From Enterobacteriaceae bacterium RIT693 (GTDB lineage: Bacteria > Pseudomonadota > Gammaproteobacteria > Enterobacterales > Enterobacteriaceae): a stretch of DNA of 64,000 nucleotides. Position 1 is the first letter of the stretch. Each line of letters begins with the position of its first letter. The position numbers and the translations under genes were made by a program. The notes beneath the pieces were generated by a model that had not been told where the DNA came from, ran no database searches, and worked only from the letters and a program-made list of their open reading frames with translations. The DNA lies in assembly GCA_009668225.1 (NCBI GenBank), contig WJYK01000001.1, positions 1-64,000 on the forward strand, in the 5' to 3' direction. Positions 43,814 to 52,249 of the stretch are shown in pieces.

Positions 43814-45103
43814 ATGGCAATAGCAGGCTGCCACGTGATGGCCAAACCCAGCGGCTCCGTCTGCAATATTGATTGCACCTACTGTTTCTACCTCGAGAAA
43901 GAAGCGCTTTATCCTGAGCGAAACAAAAACTGGCGCATGTCAGATGACACGCTAGAGCAATTTGTCTGCCAACACATTGCGGCACAAAGCCATAACCACG
44001 TTAACTTTGCATGGCAAGGCGGCGAGCCAACCATGATGGGGCTGCCGTTTTTCCGGCGCGTGGTCGCACTGTCGAAAAAATATGCGGGAGGCAAAAAGAT
44101 AAGCCATTCGCTGCAGACAAATGGCATTTTGCTCAACGACGAATGGGCAGATTTTTTCGCAGAACATAACTTCCTTATAGGCCTGTCTATTGATGGCCCG
44201 GCGCCGCTGCATAACCAGTATCGGGTCAACCGTGCAGGAAAAGGCACGCATGATCGGGTAATGGCGGCGATGGCATTACTCAAAGCGCACAATGTCGAGT
44301 TCAATACGCTGACAGTAATAGGCAAGCATAATGTGGGGCATGCGCGTGAAGTCTATGAATTTCTGCTGGCGGCCGGTTCTCGCTATATCCAGTTCATTCC
44401 GCTGGTTGAGAGGATGAGTACGGAAGCCTCAAGCGTATTAAACCTGGTTATGCCGGGTGAAAGCGCGGCGACTCTCGCGCCCTGGACCGTGCCAGCCTGG
44501 CAATACGGCGAGTTTCTCAAGCAGATCTTTGATATCTGGATCCGCCGGGATGTGGAGCATGTCTACGTTCAGATGTTTGACGTTGCGCTGTCGGCATGGA
44601 CGGGTCAACCACCGGTGCTGTGCGTGCATTCAGAAACCTGCGGCCATGCATTTGCGCTGGAATCCAACGGGGATTTATATAACTGCGATCACTTTGTCTA
44701 CCCGGAACATTTGTTGGGGAATATCCACCAGCACACGATTCAGGCGTTAAATAACACGGCACGCGCAACGGCATTCGGAGAAGCTAAACGGGAAACACTC
44801 ACTGCCGACTGCCGCCGTTGTGATTACCGCTTTGTCTGTCATGGCGGCTGCCCCAAGCACCGCTTCGCCGTGTCCCCCTCCGGCTTCCCCGGCCACAATT
44901 ATCTGTGCCCCGGCTATAAGCATTTTTTCCAGCATATTACGCGCTACATGAATGTATGGCGTGAATTACTGGACCAGGGCTATCCGGCCCCCGCAATCAT
45001 GCAATGGTTAGCACAAGAGAGATCGTCTGAAGCGGAAGCGATCGGCCGTAATGGTCCCTGCCCGTGTGGAAGCGGTAAGAAATATAAAAAATGCTGTGGC
45101 TGA
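43814..45103 (+). CDS. Anaerobic sulfatase-maturating radical SAM enzyme
   Basis: A 429-residue radical SAM protein that converts the sulfatase cysteine to formylglycine without oxygen. The 4Fe-4S/SAM motif CNIDCTYC (C17, C21, C24) is followed by WQGGEPTMMGLPFF, QTNGILL and SIDGP. The SPASM-type cysteines are in the C-terminal third (CGHAFALESNGDLYNCDHFVYP; CRRCDYRFVCHGGCPKHRF). It ends with a SEC-C zinc motif (GPCPCGSGKKYKKCCG). Start 43814 has GGAG upstream; the frame opens at 43799. It serves the C-type sulfatase of the same operon. Confidence 0.93.
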   Translation: MAIAGCHVMAKPSGSVCNIDCTYCFYLEKEALYPERNKNWRMSDDTLEQFVCQHIAAQSHNHVNFAWQGGEPTMMGLPFFRRVVALSKKYAGGKKISHSLQTNGILLNDEWADFFAEHNFLIGLSIDGPAPLHNQYRVNRAGKGTHDRVMAAMALLKAHNVEFNTLTVIGKHNVGHAREVYEFLLAAGSRYIQFIPLVERMSTEASSVLNLVMPGESAATLAPWTVPAWQYGEFLKQIFDIWIRRDVEHVYVQMFDVALSAWTGQPPVLCVHSETCGHAFALESNGDLYNCDHFVYPEHLLGNIHQHTIQALNNTARATAFGEAKRETLTADCRRCDYRFVCHGGCPKHRFAVSPSGFPGHNYLCPGYKHFFQHITRYMNVWRELLDQGYPAPAIMQWLAQERSSEAEAIGRNGPCPCGSGKKYKKCCG

Positions 45104-45161
45104 GATAAAAGACGGCACACGGCCCGTTTACAGCCGGCTCAAAATCGACGCCCTCCGACTT

Positions 45162-45686
45162 CTATTCCAGTTTAAACGGAAATACGTGAACCACATTGGC
45201 GCCCACAGGGTAGATCCCCAGACATTCTGTTCTTTCCTTAGCTTTTTCCCGCGGGAGTCCAGGTATGGGTTCACGTCCTCCCCAGACAAGCAGGCCCTTT
45301 CTAGCATAATCTTCCCGTACTTCCAGGGTTTTACCATTATTAAGCTCTATAACGACATTTTTGTCTTTTAGTGGGAGCAGATGACCATTTTCATCAAAAA
45401 TAAACATTGCCATTCCGGTGGAACTCGCCGGTTTTTCACACCCTGGCGCAACAATGATGCCATTGGCAGCGACTGGCGTGATATTCACTTGTGATTCCTT
45501 CACTCTGGCTGTTTCTTCAGAGGGTTCCCGGCCCCCCCAGACATAAACCCCGTCTGGTATTGACGGGGGTAAATGTTCTGGACTTTCAGCCAGTTCCAGT
45601 GTTTCTCCATCATCGAATTCAATAACAATGCTTTTTCCTTTATGCAATGTTAAGTCGCCACTCTTCTGAGCAATAAAAATTTTCAT
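45162..45686 (-). CDS. Uncharacterised protein with internal duplication
   Basis: A 174-residue cytosolic protein made of two related halves. Each half has a strand pair ending in GKSIVIEFDDGETLE or DKNVVIELNNGKTLE, then VWGGREP, then a PVAANGIIVAPG or PVGANVVHVFPF ending. Segments VWGGREP occur at about residues 49-55 and 135-141. No signal peptide and no known motif. It is convergent with the sulfatase maturase gene and stands alone at the edge of the AT-rich island. I do not recognise the family. Confidence 0.7.
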   Translation of the reverse strand: MKIFIAQKSGDLTLHKGKSIVIEFDDGETLELAESPEHLPPSIPDGVYVWGGREPSEETARVKESQVNITPVAANGIIVAPGCEKPASSTGMAMFIFDENGHLLPLKDKNVVIELNNGKTLEVREDYARKGLLVWGGREPIPGLPREKAKERTECLGIYPVGANVVHVFPFKLE

Positions 45687-46024
45687 TAATTCTCACCTTC
45701 GGAAATACCTTTCTCTCATGATGCATATTTGCACTGTAAATGCCTACAATAATGAATAAGAGGGTACTTTCTGATTCTGAAATGAATGCGTACATACAGC
45801 ATGATAGAAAACAGATTGTCCGCATAACCACGCTAAAGCAAAATGTCCGTCCCACGAGTAGTACAGCGGTATATGGCCTACCACATTGACTCGTACGGAG
45901 TCATTTTCTCCGGGGCCATCCGGTAGCGGATTAAAAAGAACATCTTCAATACCGGGTAGCATAAAGCGAAGAATGCAGCAAAGACAAACAACCTTTCTCT
46001 GACCACTCAACGGAAAGTCGTCAG
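45687..46024. other. Gene-free stretch before the IS256 remnant
   Basis: About 340 bp with only poorly supported frames on the minus strand (45640-45855, 45744-46058). It contains no recognised domain and may be part of the decayed insertion sequence surroundings. Confidence 0.4.
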
Positions 46025-46373
46025 ATGGTGAACAAAACCCTCGACGTACTGCTGGCAAGCTATTCCCCTAAATATCCAACGGCAATGAACAAACTGGAGA
46101 AGGATCGTGAAGAGTTGCTGGCGTTCCAGGATTTTCCGGCGGAGTACCGGGAGTCAATAAGGACGACTAACCTGATAGAATCGGCGTTTGCGACAGTACG
46201 TTTACGCCGTAAATGGGCAAAAATTGCGGGTCGAGAGAAGCCACGCTTACGATGGTATTCAAACTGCTTCAGTCAGCACAGAAAACTGAAACCGACTTCC
46301 GGGATTTAATCTGTTGACGCTGGTAGTGAATAACGTCCTATTTAAGGACGGAGTACAGGCCCACGAAACATAA
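46025..46373 (+). pseudogene. IS256-family transposase remnant
   Basis: The C-terminal portion of a mutator-type transposase: YPTAMNKLEKDREELLAFQDFPAEYRESIRTTNLIESAFATVRLR is readable in full by position (about 46070-46205), followed by a damaged stretch. The original ending then appears in another frame (LLTLVVNNVLFKDG, stop at 46371). The N-terminal two thirds, with most of the DDE site, are missing, so it is inactive. Confidence 0.85.
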
Positions 46374-46423
46374 AATCGGAGCGTTGCCTGATTGCTCCCT
46401 CCACAAGATTTGACAATAATTCA

Positions 46424-46458
46424 TAAAAAAATCCGTACCCCCGAAAGGCACGGATTTT
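46424..46458 (-). terminator. Terminator of the LPMO operon
   Basis: On the minus strand, AAAATCCGT pairs with ACGGATTTT and is followed by a T-run (A-run at 46425-46431 on the plus strand), 24 bp after the LPMO stop. Confidence 0.85.
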
Positions 46459-46482
46459 GAAAGCGAGGTTCAGAATTTATTG

Positions 46483-48060
46483 CTACGGGCGTACTTTGAT
46501 AATTTTAGTCGCCTTCGATTCCTTGCCGTCTTTAGTCACAACAACCTGCACAGCAATATCAGCATGGTTGTTGTACGGGAACACCCCTTTTATGATAGTG
46601 GAAAAACTATCTGTAGAGCCGAACTGAATTTTGTCAGCATCATTTAGCGCTGACCATTTGAACGTCGCGCCCTGTAACGACTCACCATTTTTTGCTGCCA
46701 CCGCAATGGAATGTGCCTGCTGTCCGATAATCGTGTCGACATTACCGCCGGTATTTATCTGGATGTTAGAAGCCTGTTCAGCAGCTTTAACTGTTACGGT
46801 AATATCATCAGTATGCGTCTTTCCATTTTTAGCTGTTACAGTCAGGCGATAGGTCACTTTACCAACCTTACCTGGTTTAATCAGCGCACGTGCTTTCGCC
46901 GCATTGACAATCTGCACCCACGCACCACCGTTAGCCACCTGCAGCGCAGCAATATCCTGGCCAGACACAATGGTCCATTTGTAGCTTTCAGCATTTTTAC
47001 TGGCGAGACCGTTAAGGTCGTATCCTCTTGACTCTTTGTCACTGGTAACAGTGAAATCCTGGCCAGCATCAGCTTCAGGTTTGGTCGCATCAATCTCAGC
47101 TTTGGCTTTAAGCGTCACTTGTTTCGAATCGATCTCATTGTCAGCACTGGTGACGGTGAGGTTGACACTAACATCAAAATCACTTTCAGGTTTAGCTTTC
47201 AAGCGGATATTAGCTTTACTGCTTTGCGCATTTTCCAGCACCACCTTATCGGCATTATTTGTCACTTTCCAGCTGTACTTGAGCTCCTTACCGGTTGAGG
47301 CGCTACCATCAAGGGATACATTGTTGGTTGACAGGGTGTAACTTGAAGGAGAAATAGATGCGACAGGTTTAGTCACCACTTCACCGCCAAAATCCACATC
47401 AACCATCTGATAAAAAGCGTTGCCGGTATCACGAACGCGCCAGACAGCATAAATTTTTTGTTTACCCATGCGCTCAGGCACATTACAGGTATGCGTAATG
47501 AACTTATCTGGAATAGAGTGGTCATTCGCAGGATTGCCAGGCGCATAATTATAAATGATATGGCAGAATGGCTTTTCTCCAAACATGGCTTTAGTTAAAC
47601 GCGAGTTTGAGCCTGGAACTGATTCCCAGTCCTGATTGGTGATGTAATAAGTAAAATAGGTGGTGCGATGGTTAGCAGGTAAGTGCCATTTAAACTGATG
47701 CTGACCTGCGGTCATTGGATTATTAAACGTATTTTGCTTTTCATCATCCAGTTTTGAAAATTCACCTACTGCTGTTGAGCCGCCGCTGGCTAACTTACCG
47801 TCAGCGGGAAAATCAAAAAGTTGTTCGTTGATAGTTGGGCTGGGATTCATATCCCCTCCCGTCGGTAATTTTGCTGCTTCAACAGCATCTGCAGGCCAGA
47901 CGTTGGTATGTTGCCCATTCGCATTCATTGGTGGAAAATGAATGACAGATCGAGATTTTGGCTCATAGAGATAGCCATGCGCCATTGCCCCGGCGGAATA
48001 CATGCTAACCAGAGCAAGTGCTAATGCAGAAGATAGCTTATTAAGCTTGATAGAATTCAC
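46483..48060 (-). CDS. Secreted AA10 lytic polysaccharide monooxygenase, GbpA/CbpD-like
   Basis: A 525-residue secreted copper enzyme that cleaves or binds chitin. The signal peptide ends AMA and exposes H28 (HGYLYEPKSR) as the mature N-terminus, giving the first ligand of the histidine brace; the second is H131 in LPANHRTTYFTYYITNQ. The AA10 domain runs to about residue 230 and ends VYQ/FYQMVDVDFGG. It is followed by three immunoglobulin/PKD-like modules (about 235-525). No separate chitin-binding domain is obvious at the end. It is cotranscribed with the 147-residue protein located 18 bp upstream. Confidence 0.9.
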   Translation of the reverse strand: MNSIKLNKLSSALALALVSMYSAGAMAHGYLYEPKSRSVIHFPPMNANGQHTNVWPADAVEAAKLPTGGDMNPSPTINEQLFDFPADGKLASGGSTAVGEFSKLDDEKQNTFNNPMTAGQHQFKWHLPANHRTTYFTYYITNQDWESVPGSNSRLTKAMFGEKPFCHIIYNYAPGNPANDHSIPDKFITHTCNVPERMGKQKIYAVWRVRDTGNAFYQMVDVDFGGEVVTKPVASISPSSYTLSTNNVSLDGSASTGKELKYSWKVTNNADKVVLENAQSSKANIRLKAKPESDFDVSVNLTVTSADNEIDSKQVTLKAKAEIDATKPEADAGQDFTVTSDKESRGYDLNGLASKNAESYKWTIVSGQDIAALQVANGGAWVQIVNAAKARALIKPGKVGKVTYRLTVTAKNGKTHTDDITVTVKAAEQASNIQINTGGNVDTIIGQQAHSIAVAAKNGESLQGATFKWSALNDADKIQFGSTDSFSTIIKGVFPYNNHADIAVQVVVTKDGKESKATKIIKVRP

Positions 48061-48078
48061 AATATTCTTCCCTGAAAA

Positions 48079-48522
48079 TTAATTGAACGAAACTTCAACA
48101 TGGCTAATTACATTGCCATCCTGGGCATATACGGCGTTAGGACCTCTCTCTTCCGGCGTTATCTGACCGTTGTCATGCAGGAAACCAGCACGAATGTCAG
48201 GGTGTTGCTCGTTAATGGCTTTAGCCAGAACATAAGACCAGTGGGATTCTTCACCCGGTAAAATGGTCACTCGGGTTTCTTTTGAAGGAAGTTCGGTTTC
48301 ACTGCTGAAAAAACGGGCGCGGATGGTCTGCCCTTCCACGACACGCACCTTTTGACCATTAATGGCGCGCTCTAATGAACCAAGCTCTTTGTTCATACAG
48401 GAATGAAGAGTTTGGTTGCAGTTTGCTGTTGGCGAAGAGACTTCTTTAGCAATCGCTGAAGCGCTTACAATGCCACCAGCAAGTAACGTGGTAAGTACAA
48501 TGGCAGATTTACTTATTTTCAT
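48079..48522 (-). CDS. Small secreted protein cotranscribed with the LPMO
   Basis: A 147-residue protein with a signal peptide (MKISKSAIVLTTLLAGGIVSASA) and a mature part with two cysteines (ANCNQTLHSCMN), a strand-rich middle (VRVVEGQTIRARFFSS) and ending VISHVEVSFN. No known domain recognised. It precedes the AA10 gene in the same operon by 18 bp, so it may aid its secretion, copper loading or substrate binding; that is inference. Confidence 0.75.
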   Translation of the reverse strand: MKISKSAIVLTTLLAGGIVSASAIAKEVSSPTANCNQTLHSCMNKELGSLERAINGQKVRVVEGQTIRARFFSSETELPSKETRVTILPGEESHWSYVLAKAINEQHPDIRAGFLHDNGQITPEERGPNAVYAQDGNVISHVEVSFN

Positions 48523-49093
48523 GTGATTCCTTATGACTCCATGACTGGAGTTGTATAAATATACAAATTATCCTTTTACGCAGGCGAAAAAATCCTTAAT
48601 AAAGCCATTGCGCAGACTAATTATCTTAGATAGAGGTTTTGCTAAATAGCAGACCATTCCTTATGGGATGAAGAATTAACGAATGCACACCAGAAATATC
48701 TACAGGCGACACCCTATTCTAAAAATAAAATATGAAAAAAACAAAGAACTGGAGAAGTATCTATACCCTCGAGGGCGGATTCTTATTGCAGACTATAAAT
48801 AACACCTGGTAACCTGAAAATATCTTATCATATGCTTCACCTAAATCGGCCATCAATGAAACGATAGTTATACCGAGTCATAACAAAAGGATAAGACAAT
48901 ATGCTTCTCTGGGTTAAGAGGTAGCCCAGAGAGTTGCCTGCTCATATAGGCAGGTCTTTTTTTAATTACGATCCTGCGCTGAAGAAAAATAAGTCACATT
49001 CACCTTGAGTGACGTTGTTTTTCTCTCAGGAAGAAAAGAGAAATAAATATTGTCTCCGGTGTAAAATGTGAGGGAGGGGTTTCGTTAGTGCGT
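48523..49093. other. Gene-free AT-rich stretch with a candidate small RNA
   Basis: About 570 bp without a supported protein gene. It includes the promoter side of the LPMO operon and the two-hairpin structure at 48907-48963 listed separately. Confidence 0.5.
48907..48963 (+). ncRNA. Candidate small RNA or attenuator with intrinsic terminator
   Basis: Two consecutive hairpins: CTCTGGG/CCCAGAG (48907-48913 with 48925-48931) and CCTGC/GCAGG (48937-48941 with 48950-48954). The second is followed by TCTTTTTTT, an intrinsic terminator. A seven-codon mini-frame (MLLWVKR, ATG at 48901) covers the first hairpin. There is no gene upstream on this strand for it to terminate, so a short independent transcript is plausible. 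The promoter is not clear and no known RNA family is recognised. Confidence 0.45.
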
Positions 49094-49488
49094 TCAGCCA
49101 CTCGTTTTTTCCGGCCACTTAACATCCGGCGCCGCACCCACACGACTCAGCATGATACGATAAGTTTTCCAGACATTAAGCTGCTGTAACTCTTCTTCCG
49201 TTGCCATCTCAATATCCGCCGCATCCTGCAACAGCGATATCGAATCTGCGGCTTCATCAAGTAGTGCTGATTTTGTTTTCTGAGCCTTCGCGATACGCTC
49301 TTATTTCGACAGAGTGCGGGGGGCAACTTTTTTACCGTCAAATACCCATTCCTCACGATTAATGCTAAAGCCATCGGCAATTTACCTTTGATTTCCGCGA
49401 CGCGAATCCCTTCGGGACTAAACATGGAAACCGCATAAACATTGCCACGTTCCGGTAAGGGCAAAAAGGAGAGTTCGATGGCACTCAT
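49094..49488 (-). pseudogene. Phage tail fibre assembly protein (Tfa) remnant
   Basis: The start reads MSAIELSFLPLPERGNVYAV. A one-base frameshift lies near 49385; after it the frame gives DGFSINREEWVFDGKKVAPRTLSK, an in-frame TAA, then ERIAKAQ and the typical Tfa ending with ATEEELQQLNVWKTYRIMLSRV and WPEKTSG (stop at 49094). Both lesions make it a pseudogene. It marks past prophage or tail-fibre DNA here. Confidence 0.75.
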
Positions 49489-49639
49489 CAGTAAAAAGTA
49501 CGTTTGTAATGACGACACAACTGCATTTTATGTAGAAAACAGCGGAAAAATTAATAGATCGTTCTTTCGTGGGGCCTTCCCAGGCCCAATCAGGATTATG
49601 TCGTAATCATCTATGGAGAGCAGCTTCTCACTCACCAGC

Positions 49640-49830
49640 ATTCCTCCTCATTCATGCCAGGCAAGGCAAGGCAAGGCAAGGCAAGGCGTTGAGATAGTCG
49701 CCCAGAAATTTTGTTTTTAATACTGAGAGCCGCAGGTATTCACAGATAGCCCGCGACTCAACTTCTGTGCCTTCCGGTACATCTTCAGCCCTGACAACAA
49801 AAACTGGCGCACCAAGAATGCTCTTCTAAA
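49640..49830 (-). pseudogene. Fragment of an unknown gene ending in a GGCAA repeat
   Basis: The minus strand reads KSILGAPVFVVRAEDVPEGTEVESR...YLRLSVLKTKFLGDYLNA and then continues into the GGCAA repeat as LPCLALPCLA before a stop. No start codon is evident. A second short frame (SEKLLSIDDYDIILIGPGKAP) follows on the same strand near 49535-49630. Neither is recognised; together with the adjacent Tfa remnant they look like decayed island genes. Confidence 0.4.
49661..49687. repeat. GGCAA short tandem repeat
   Basis: About five consecutive copies of the pentamer GGCAA. As the unit is not a multiple of three, copy-number change would shift the frame of any gene reading through it. Confidence 0.8.
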
Positions 49831-49864
49831 CTGTTATTTCCATCCAACAGAAGGAGCATGCCAT

Positions 49865-50356
49865 ATGATTGGAAACACTTTGCAATTACCCGGTAAATCG
49901 ACTAACTCCCTGACAGCCAAAGTTAACGATACAGATTTTGCAGCCACAATAGTTGGCGGTCGCTATGATGAAGACTCGACGGGTAGCACAGAATGGATCA
50001 GACGTTCCTGGGGAAGGGGCCTGTTGCACCCGGAGGATAAAGAACACACTCTGGTCTTTATTTCCATCAACTGGAATATCGTGGGCGAACAAATTTATAA
50101 CCTCAAAGATAGCGACCTTCCGGTCAGTATCGGCTTTACTAACCTGTTCCCGACAGAAGACGGAAACGAATTTGAATATATTAAATACGCAGGAACAGGG
50201 AGATTAACAATCACCCACAGTGCTGAAACCTATATTGCCGAGGGCAGTTTTAATTTTGAAGTGGATGTTCCACAACGTGATGGCACCACTCAACACTTTA
50301 AAGTCACTGAAGGCAAGTTTTATGTTGGGCCGACTGATAAATTAGCCAAAAAATAA
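49865..50356 (+). CDS. Uncharacterised beta-rich protein
   Basis: A 163-residue protein, acidic and strand-rich, without signal peptide (MIGNTLQLPGKSTNSLTAKVNDTDFAAT; ends FYVGPTDKLAKK). AGAAGGAG sits 8 bases before the ATG, so translation is likely. No domain recognised. It is convergent with the second AA10 gene, with a GCTGGTGGG/CCCACCAGC hairpin between them. Confidence 0.7.
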   Translation: MIGNTLQLPGKSTNSLTAKVNDTDFAATIVGGRYDEDSTGSTEWIRRSWGRGLLHPEDKEHTLVFISINWNIVGEQIYNLKDSDLPVSIGFTNLFPTEDGNEFEYIKYAGTGRLTITHSAETYIAEGSFNFEVDVPQRDGTTQHFKVTEGKFYVGPTDKLAKK

Positions 50357-50364
50357 GTTCCGAA

Positions 50365-50391
50365 GCTGGTGGGAAGTATTAACCCACCAGC
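50365..50391. terminator. Hairpin between convergent genes
   Basis: GCTGGTGGG (50365-50373) pairs perfectly with CCCACCAGC (50383-50391). T-runs are weak on both sides, so termination is possible but not assured. Confidence 0.5.
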
Positions 50392-50417
50392 GATTTATGA
50401 AGCAAGTTTAAATAAAC

Positions 50418-51206
50418 CTACTTAATATTTATATCACTGCAGCTATAGAACCCTTCCCCTTCCGGATCAATTCGCTGCCAGCGAACAAACAACACCCTGA
50501 CTCCCTTTTCATTGTTCACAGGAACTAAGAATTTGTAATTGCCATCTACCGGCTGAGGGTTTTCTATCTTTTTCAGAAGGTTGAGATCACTCCATTTCAA
50601 AGGTCTTTCGCTGGCCTTATATGTTTCATTCGAAAGATATACCTCAAAGAAACTGGGATCATGCGTGGCCGTTGCGTGCCAGGTAACTTCCATTTCACCT
50701 TTATCATTTAAGATAACATCTTTTGCAGTCCAGGGGGCAGCAATATCCATACCTGATTTATCGTTATAAAGATATTCTTTTTTCCCGTCTTTCTCCGTCC
50801 CTATATTCCCGCCGGAACAAAGCTGACCATCAGGAATAGCCAACTTCACCTTCTCTGGATCGTTATAATCTGGTTCACGTATTAATTTCGCAAATTCGTC
50901 CTTCTGAACGAATGGGTAGTTAGACTGCTCTATTAGTTTCTGCGTATTCCCCTCACCTACAAATTCTTGATAATCTTTGTATTTATTATAATTTTTCTGA
51001 TAAGCAGATTTGCATGCGGCATTTTTGATGTCAGAACCATCAACTGGCCAGTGATAATCCTCGCCATCAAAACATAATTGCTGTCTTGATATAGGCTCAG
51101 AGACAGTTCCGTGGTGTGGAACTGCATTCCCTTCATCATTTTCAGAGCAAGAGACTCCAAGTACAGCCATACTTAAAGTTACGGCACAAAGAAATGCTTT
51201 TTTCAT
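50418..51206 (-). CDS. Second AA10 lytic polysaccharide monooxygenase, with an unusual N-terminus
   Basis: A 262-residue exported protein whose core matches chitin- or cellulose-active AA10 enzymes: HGTVSEPISRQQLC, IPDGQLCSGG, DIAAPWTAKD, the second brace histidine H182 in TATHDPSFFEVY, PLKWSDLN, and VRWQRIDPEGEGFYSCSDI. The first brace histidine should be the mature N-terminus, but here H32 (HHGTV) lies 12 residues after a possible lipobox cysteine (C20, LGVSC). Either processing occurs just before H32 or this copy is a lipoprotein with an internal histidine. The 51206 start has AAGGAA upstream. Confidence 0.82.
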   Translation of the reverse strand: MKKAFLCAVTLSMAVLGVSCSENDEGNAVPHHGTVSEPISRQQLCFDGEDYHWPVDGSDIKNAACKSAYQKNYNKYKDYQEFVGEGNTQKLIEQSNYPFVQKDEFAKLIREPDYNDPEKVKLAIPDGQLCSGGNIGTEKDGKKEYLYNDKSGMDIAAPWTAKDVILNDKGEMEVTWHATATHDPSFFEVYLSNETYKASERPLKWSDLNLLKKIENPQPVDGNYKFLVPVNNEKGVRVLFVRWQRIDPEGEGFYSCSDINIK

Positions 51207-51446
51207 AATGAGTTCCTTATCACTATATTTACAATCGGGATAATCGCGAAATAAGCATAGGATCACAATGTAATAAACAGCAAATCATCGAATATGAAAA
51301 CCTCTTGCACCTGCCACGATTTATTTACACGGTTTTTACAGTTAACAGACGCCGTTGCTCAATATCACGGACACCCGCAAAATTATTATTTCCTTTCTCA
51401 ATAACGACCAGAAGCGGCTTAATCCAGAGAACGACCTGAAAATATG

Positions 51447-51680
51447 TCATTGAGCTGGTGGCAACGGTACGATCATCGATTTCGTCAGGTCTGCCGGTAT
51501 CGGTGTGCATGGTGCTGGTACGTAAACGGTACGCGTAGCAATAGTCACCGGTGGTTGCTGAACCAGCCAGTTGAGTAAGTTGCTACGTGAAAGTTTTATC
51601 TTCCCGGCAGGTTTCCCATAAGTATTGATGCTGAAGGGATAAAAGTTTGTTTTAGCCAGATCGATGCCGGTGATTTTCAT
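51447..51680 (-). pseudogene. IS110-family transposase remnant
   Basis: The N-terminus reads MKITGIDLAKTNFYPFSINTYGKPAGKIKLSRSNLLNWLVQQPP in order, matching the DEDD transposase start (MKIT-x-GVDLAK, YGK, LxRxxLL). It then loses the frame (VTIATRTVYVPAPCTPIP) and the rest of the protein is absent. Inactive. Confidence 0.8.
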
Positions 51681-51789
51681 TTCAGACAGAGTATCCCTTC
51701 TACTTCTTCTGATTAAAGTTTATCCATCATGGCGTAAATGGAGAGTGCCGTGAAGGAGGGGGAAGACCATCTCCATCGCTTACAAATAT

Positions 51790-52071
51790 TCAGGGAGTAT
51801 TCTTAACCATGCATGACACATGCCGTGATATTTTTTTTAACCCTGCCCAGTGAGTTGCCGAAAACCGCACAGCACTGATGGCTTTCAGCGACTGGCCTGC
51901 CTGATGATTTACCAGATATTCCCCGTCCTGTACCGGACGCAGCATGTCACCAGCCTGGACATCAACTGACGATGCCACCTCTGCAGTCATTTTTAATGCT
52001 CCGGCCCACAGCACCAGCATAAAACGCCCTGGAGATCTCAGGCGGATGACATCAATAACAAGCCATTCCAT
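51790..52071 (-). CDS. Uncharacterised small protein in the tRNA-proximal island
   Basis: A 93-residue frame starting MEWLVIDVIRLRSPGRFMLVLWAGALKMTAEV. It is not recognised. Ribosome site is weak and the surroundings are full of remnants, so it may itself be a fragment. Confidence 0.4.
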   Translation of the reverse strand: MEWLVIDVIRLRSPGRFMLVLWAGALKMTAEVASSVDVQAGDMLRPVQDGEYLVNHQAGQSLKAISAVRFSATHWAGLKKISRHVSCMVKNTP

Positions 52072-52249
52072 AACGACCTGCTTACATTACGTGAGTGGCT
52101 CTCTGACACAATGGCAGAGAGTAAACATATCCCCGGCACCGGATGTTACACACCCGGAACCACTACCCGCGCCGGGTTCAGGATTTTGTGCTCAGTTGAC
52201 AGCTCCATCACAAAGACAATGTGTCGCGGCAGACTGATGATGACAGGCC

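Noticed and set aside
45640-46058. Two minus-strand frames (71 and 104 codons) before the IS256 remnant
   Set aside because: No recognisable features and no translation signals; left as non-coding.
49661-49687. GGCAA repeat considered as part of a CRISPR array
   Set aside because: The units are five bases long and contiguous with no spacers; no cas gene is present anywhere in the window.
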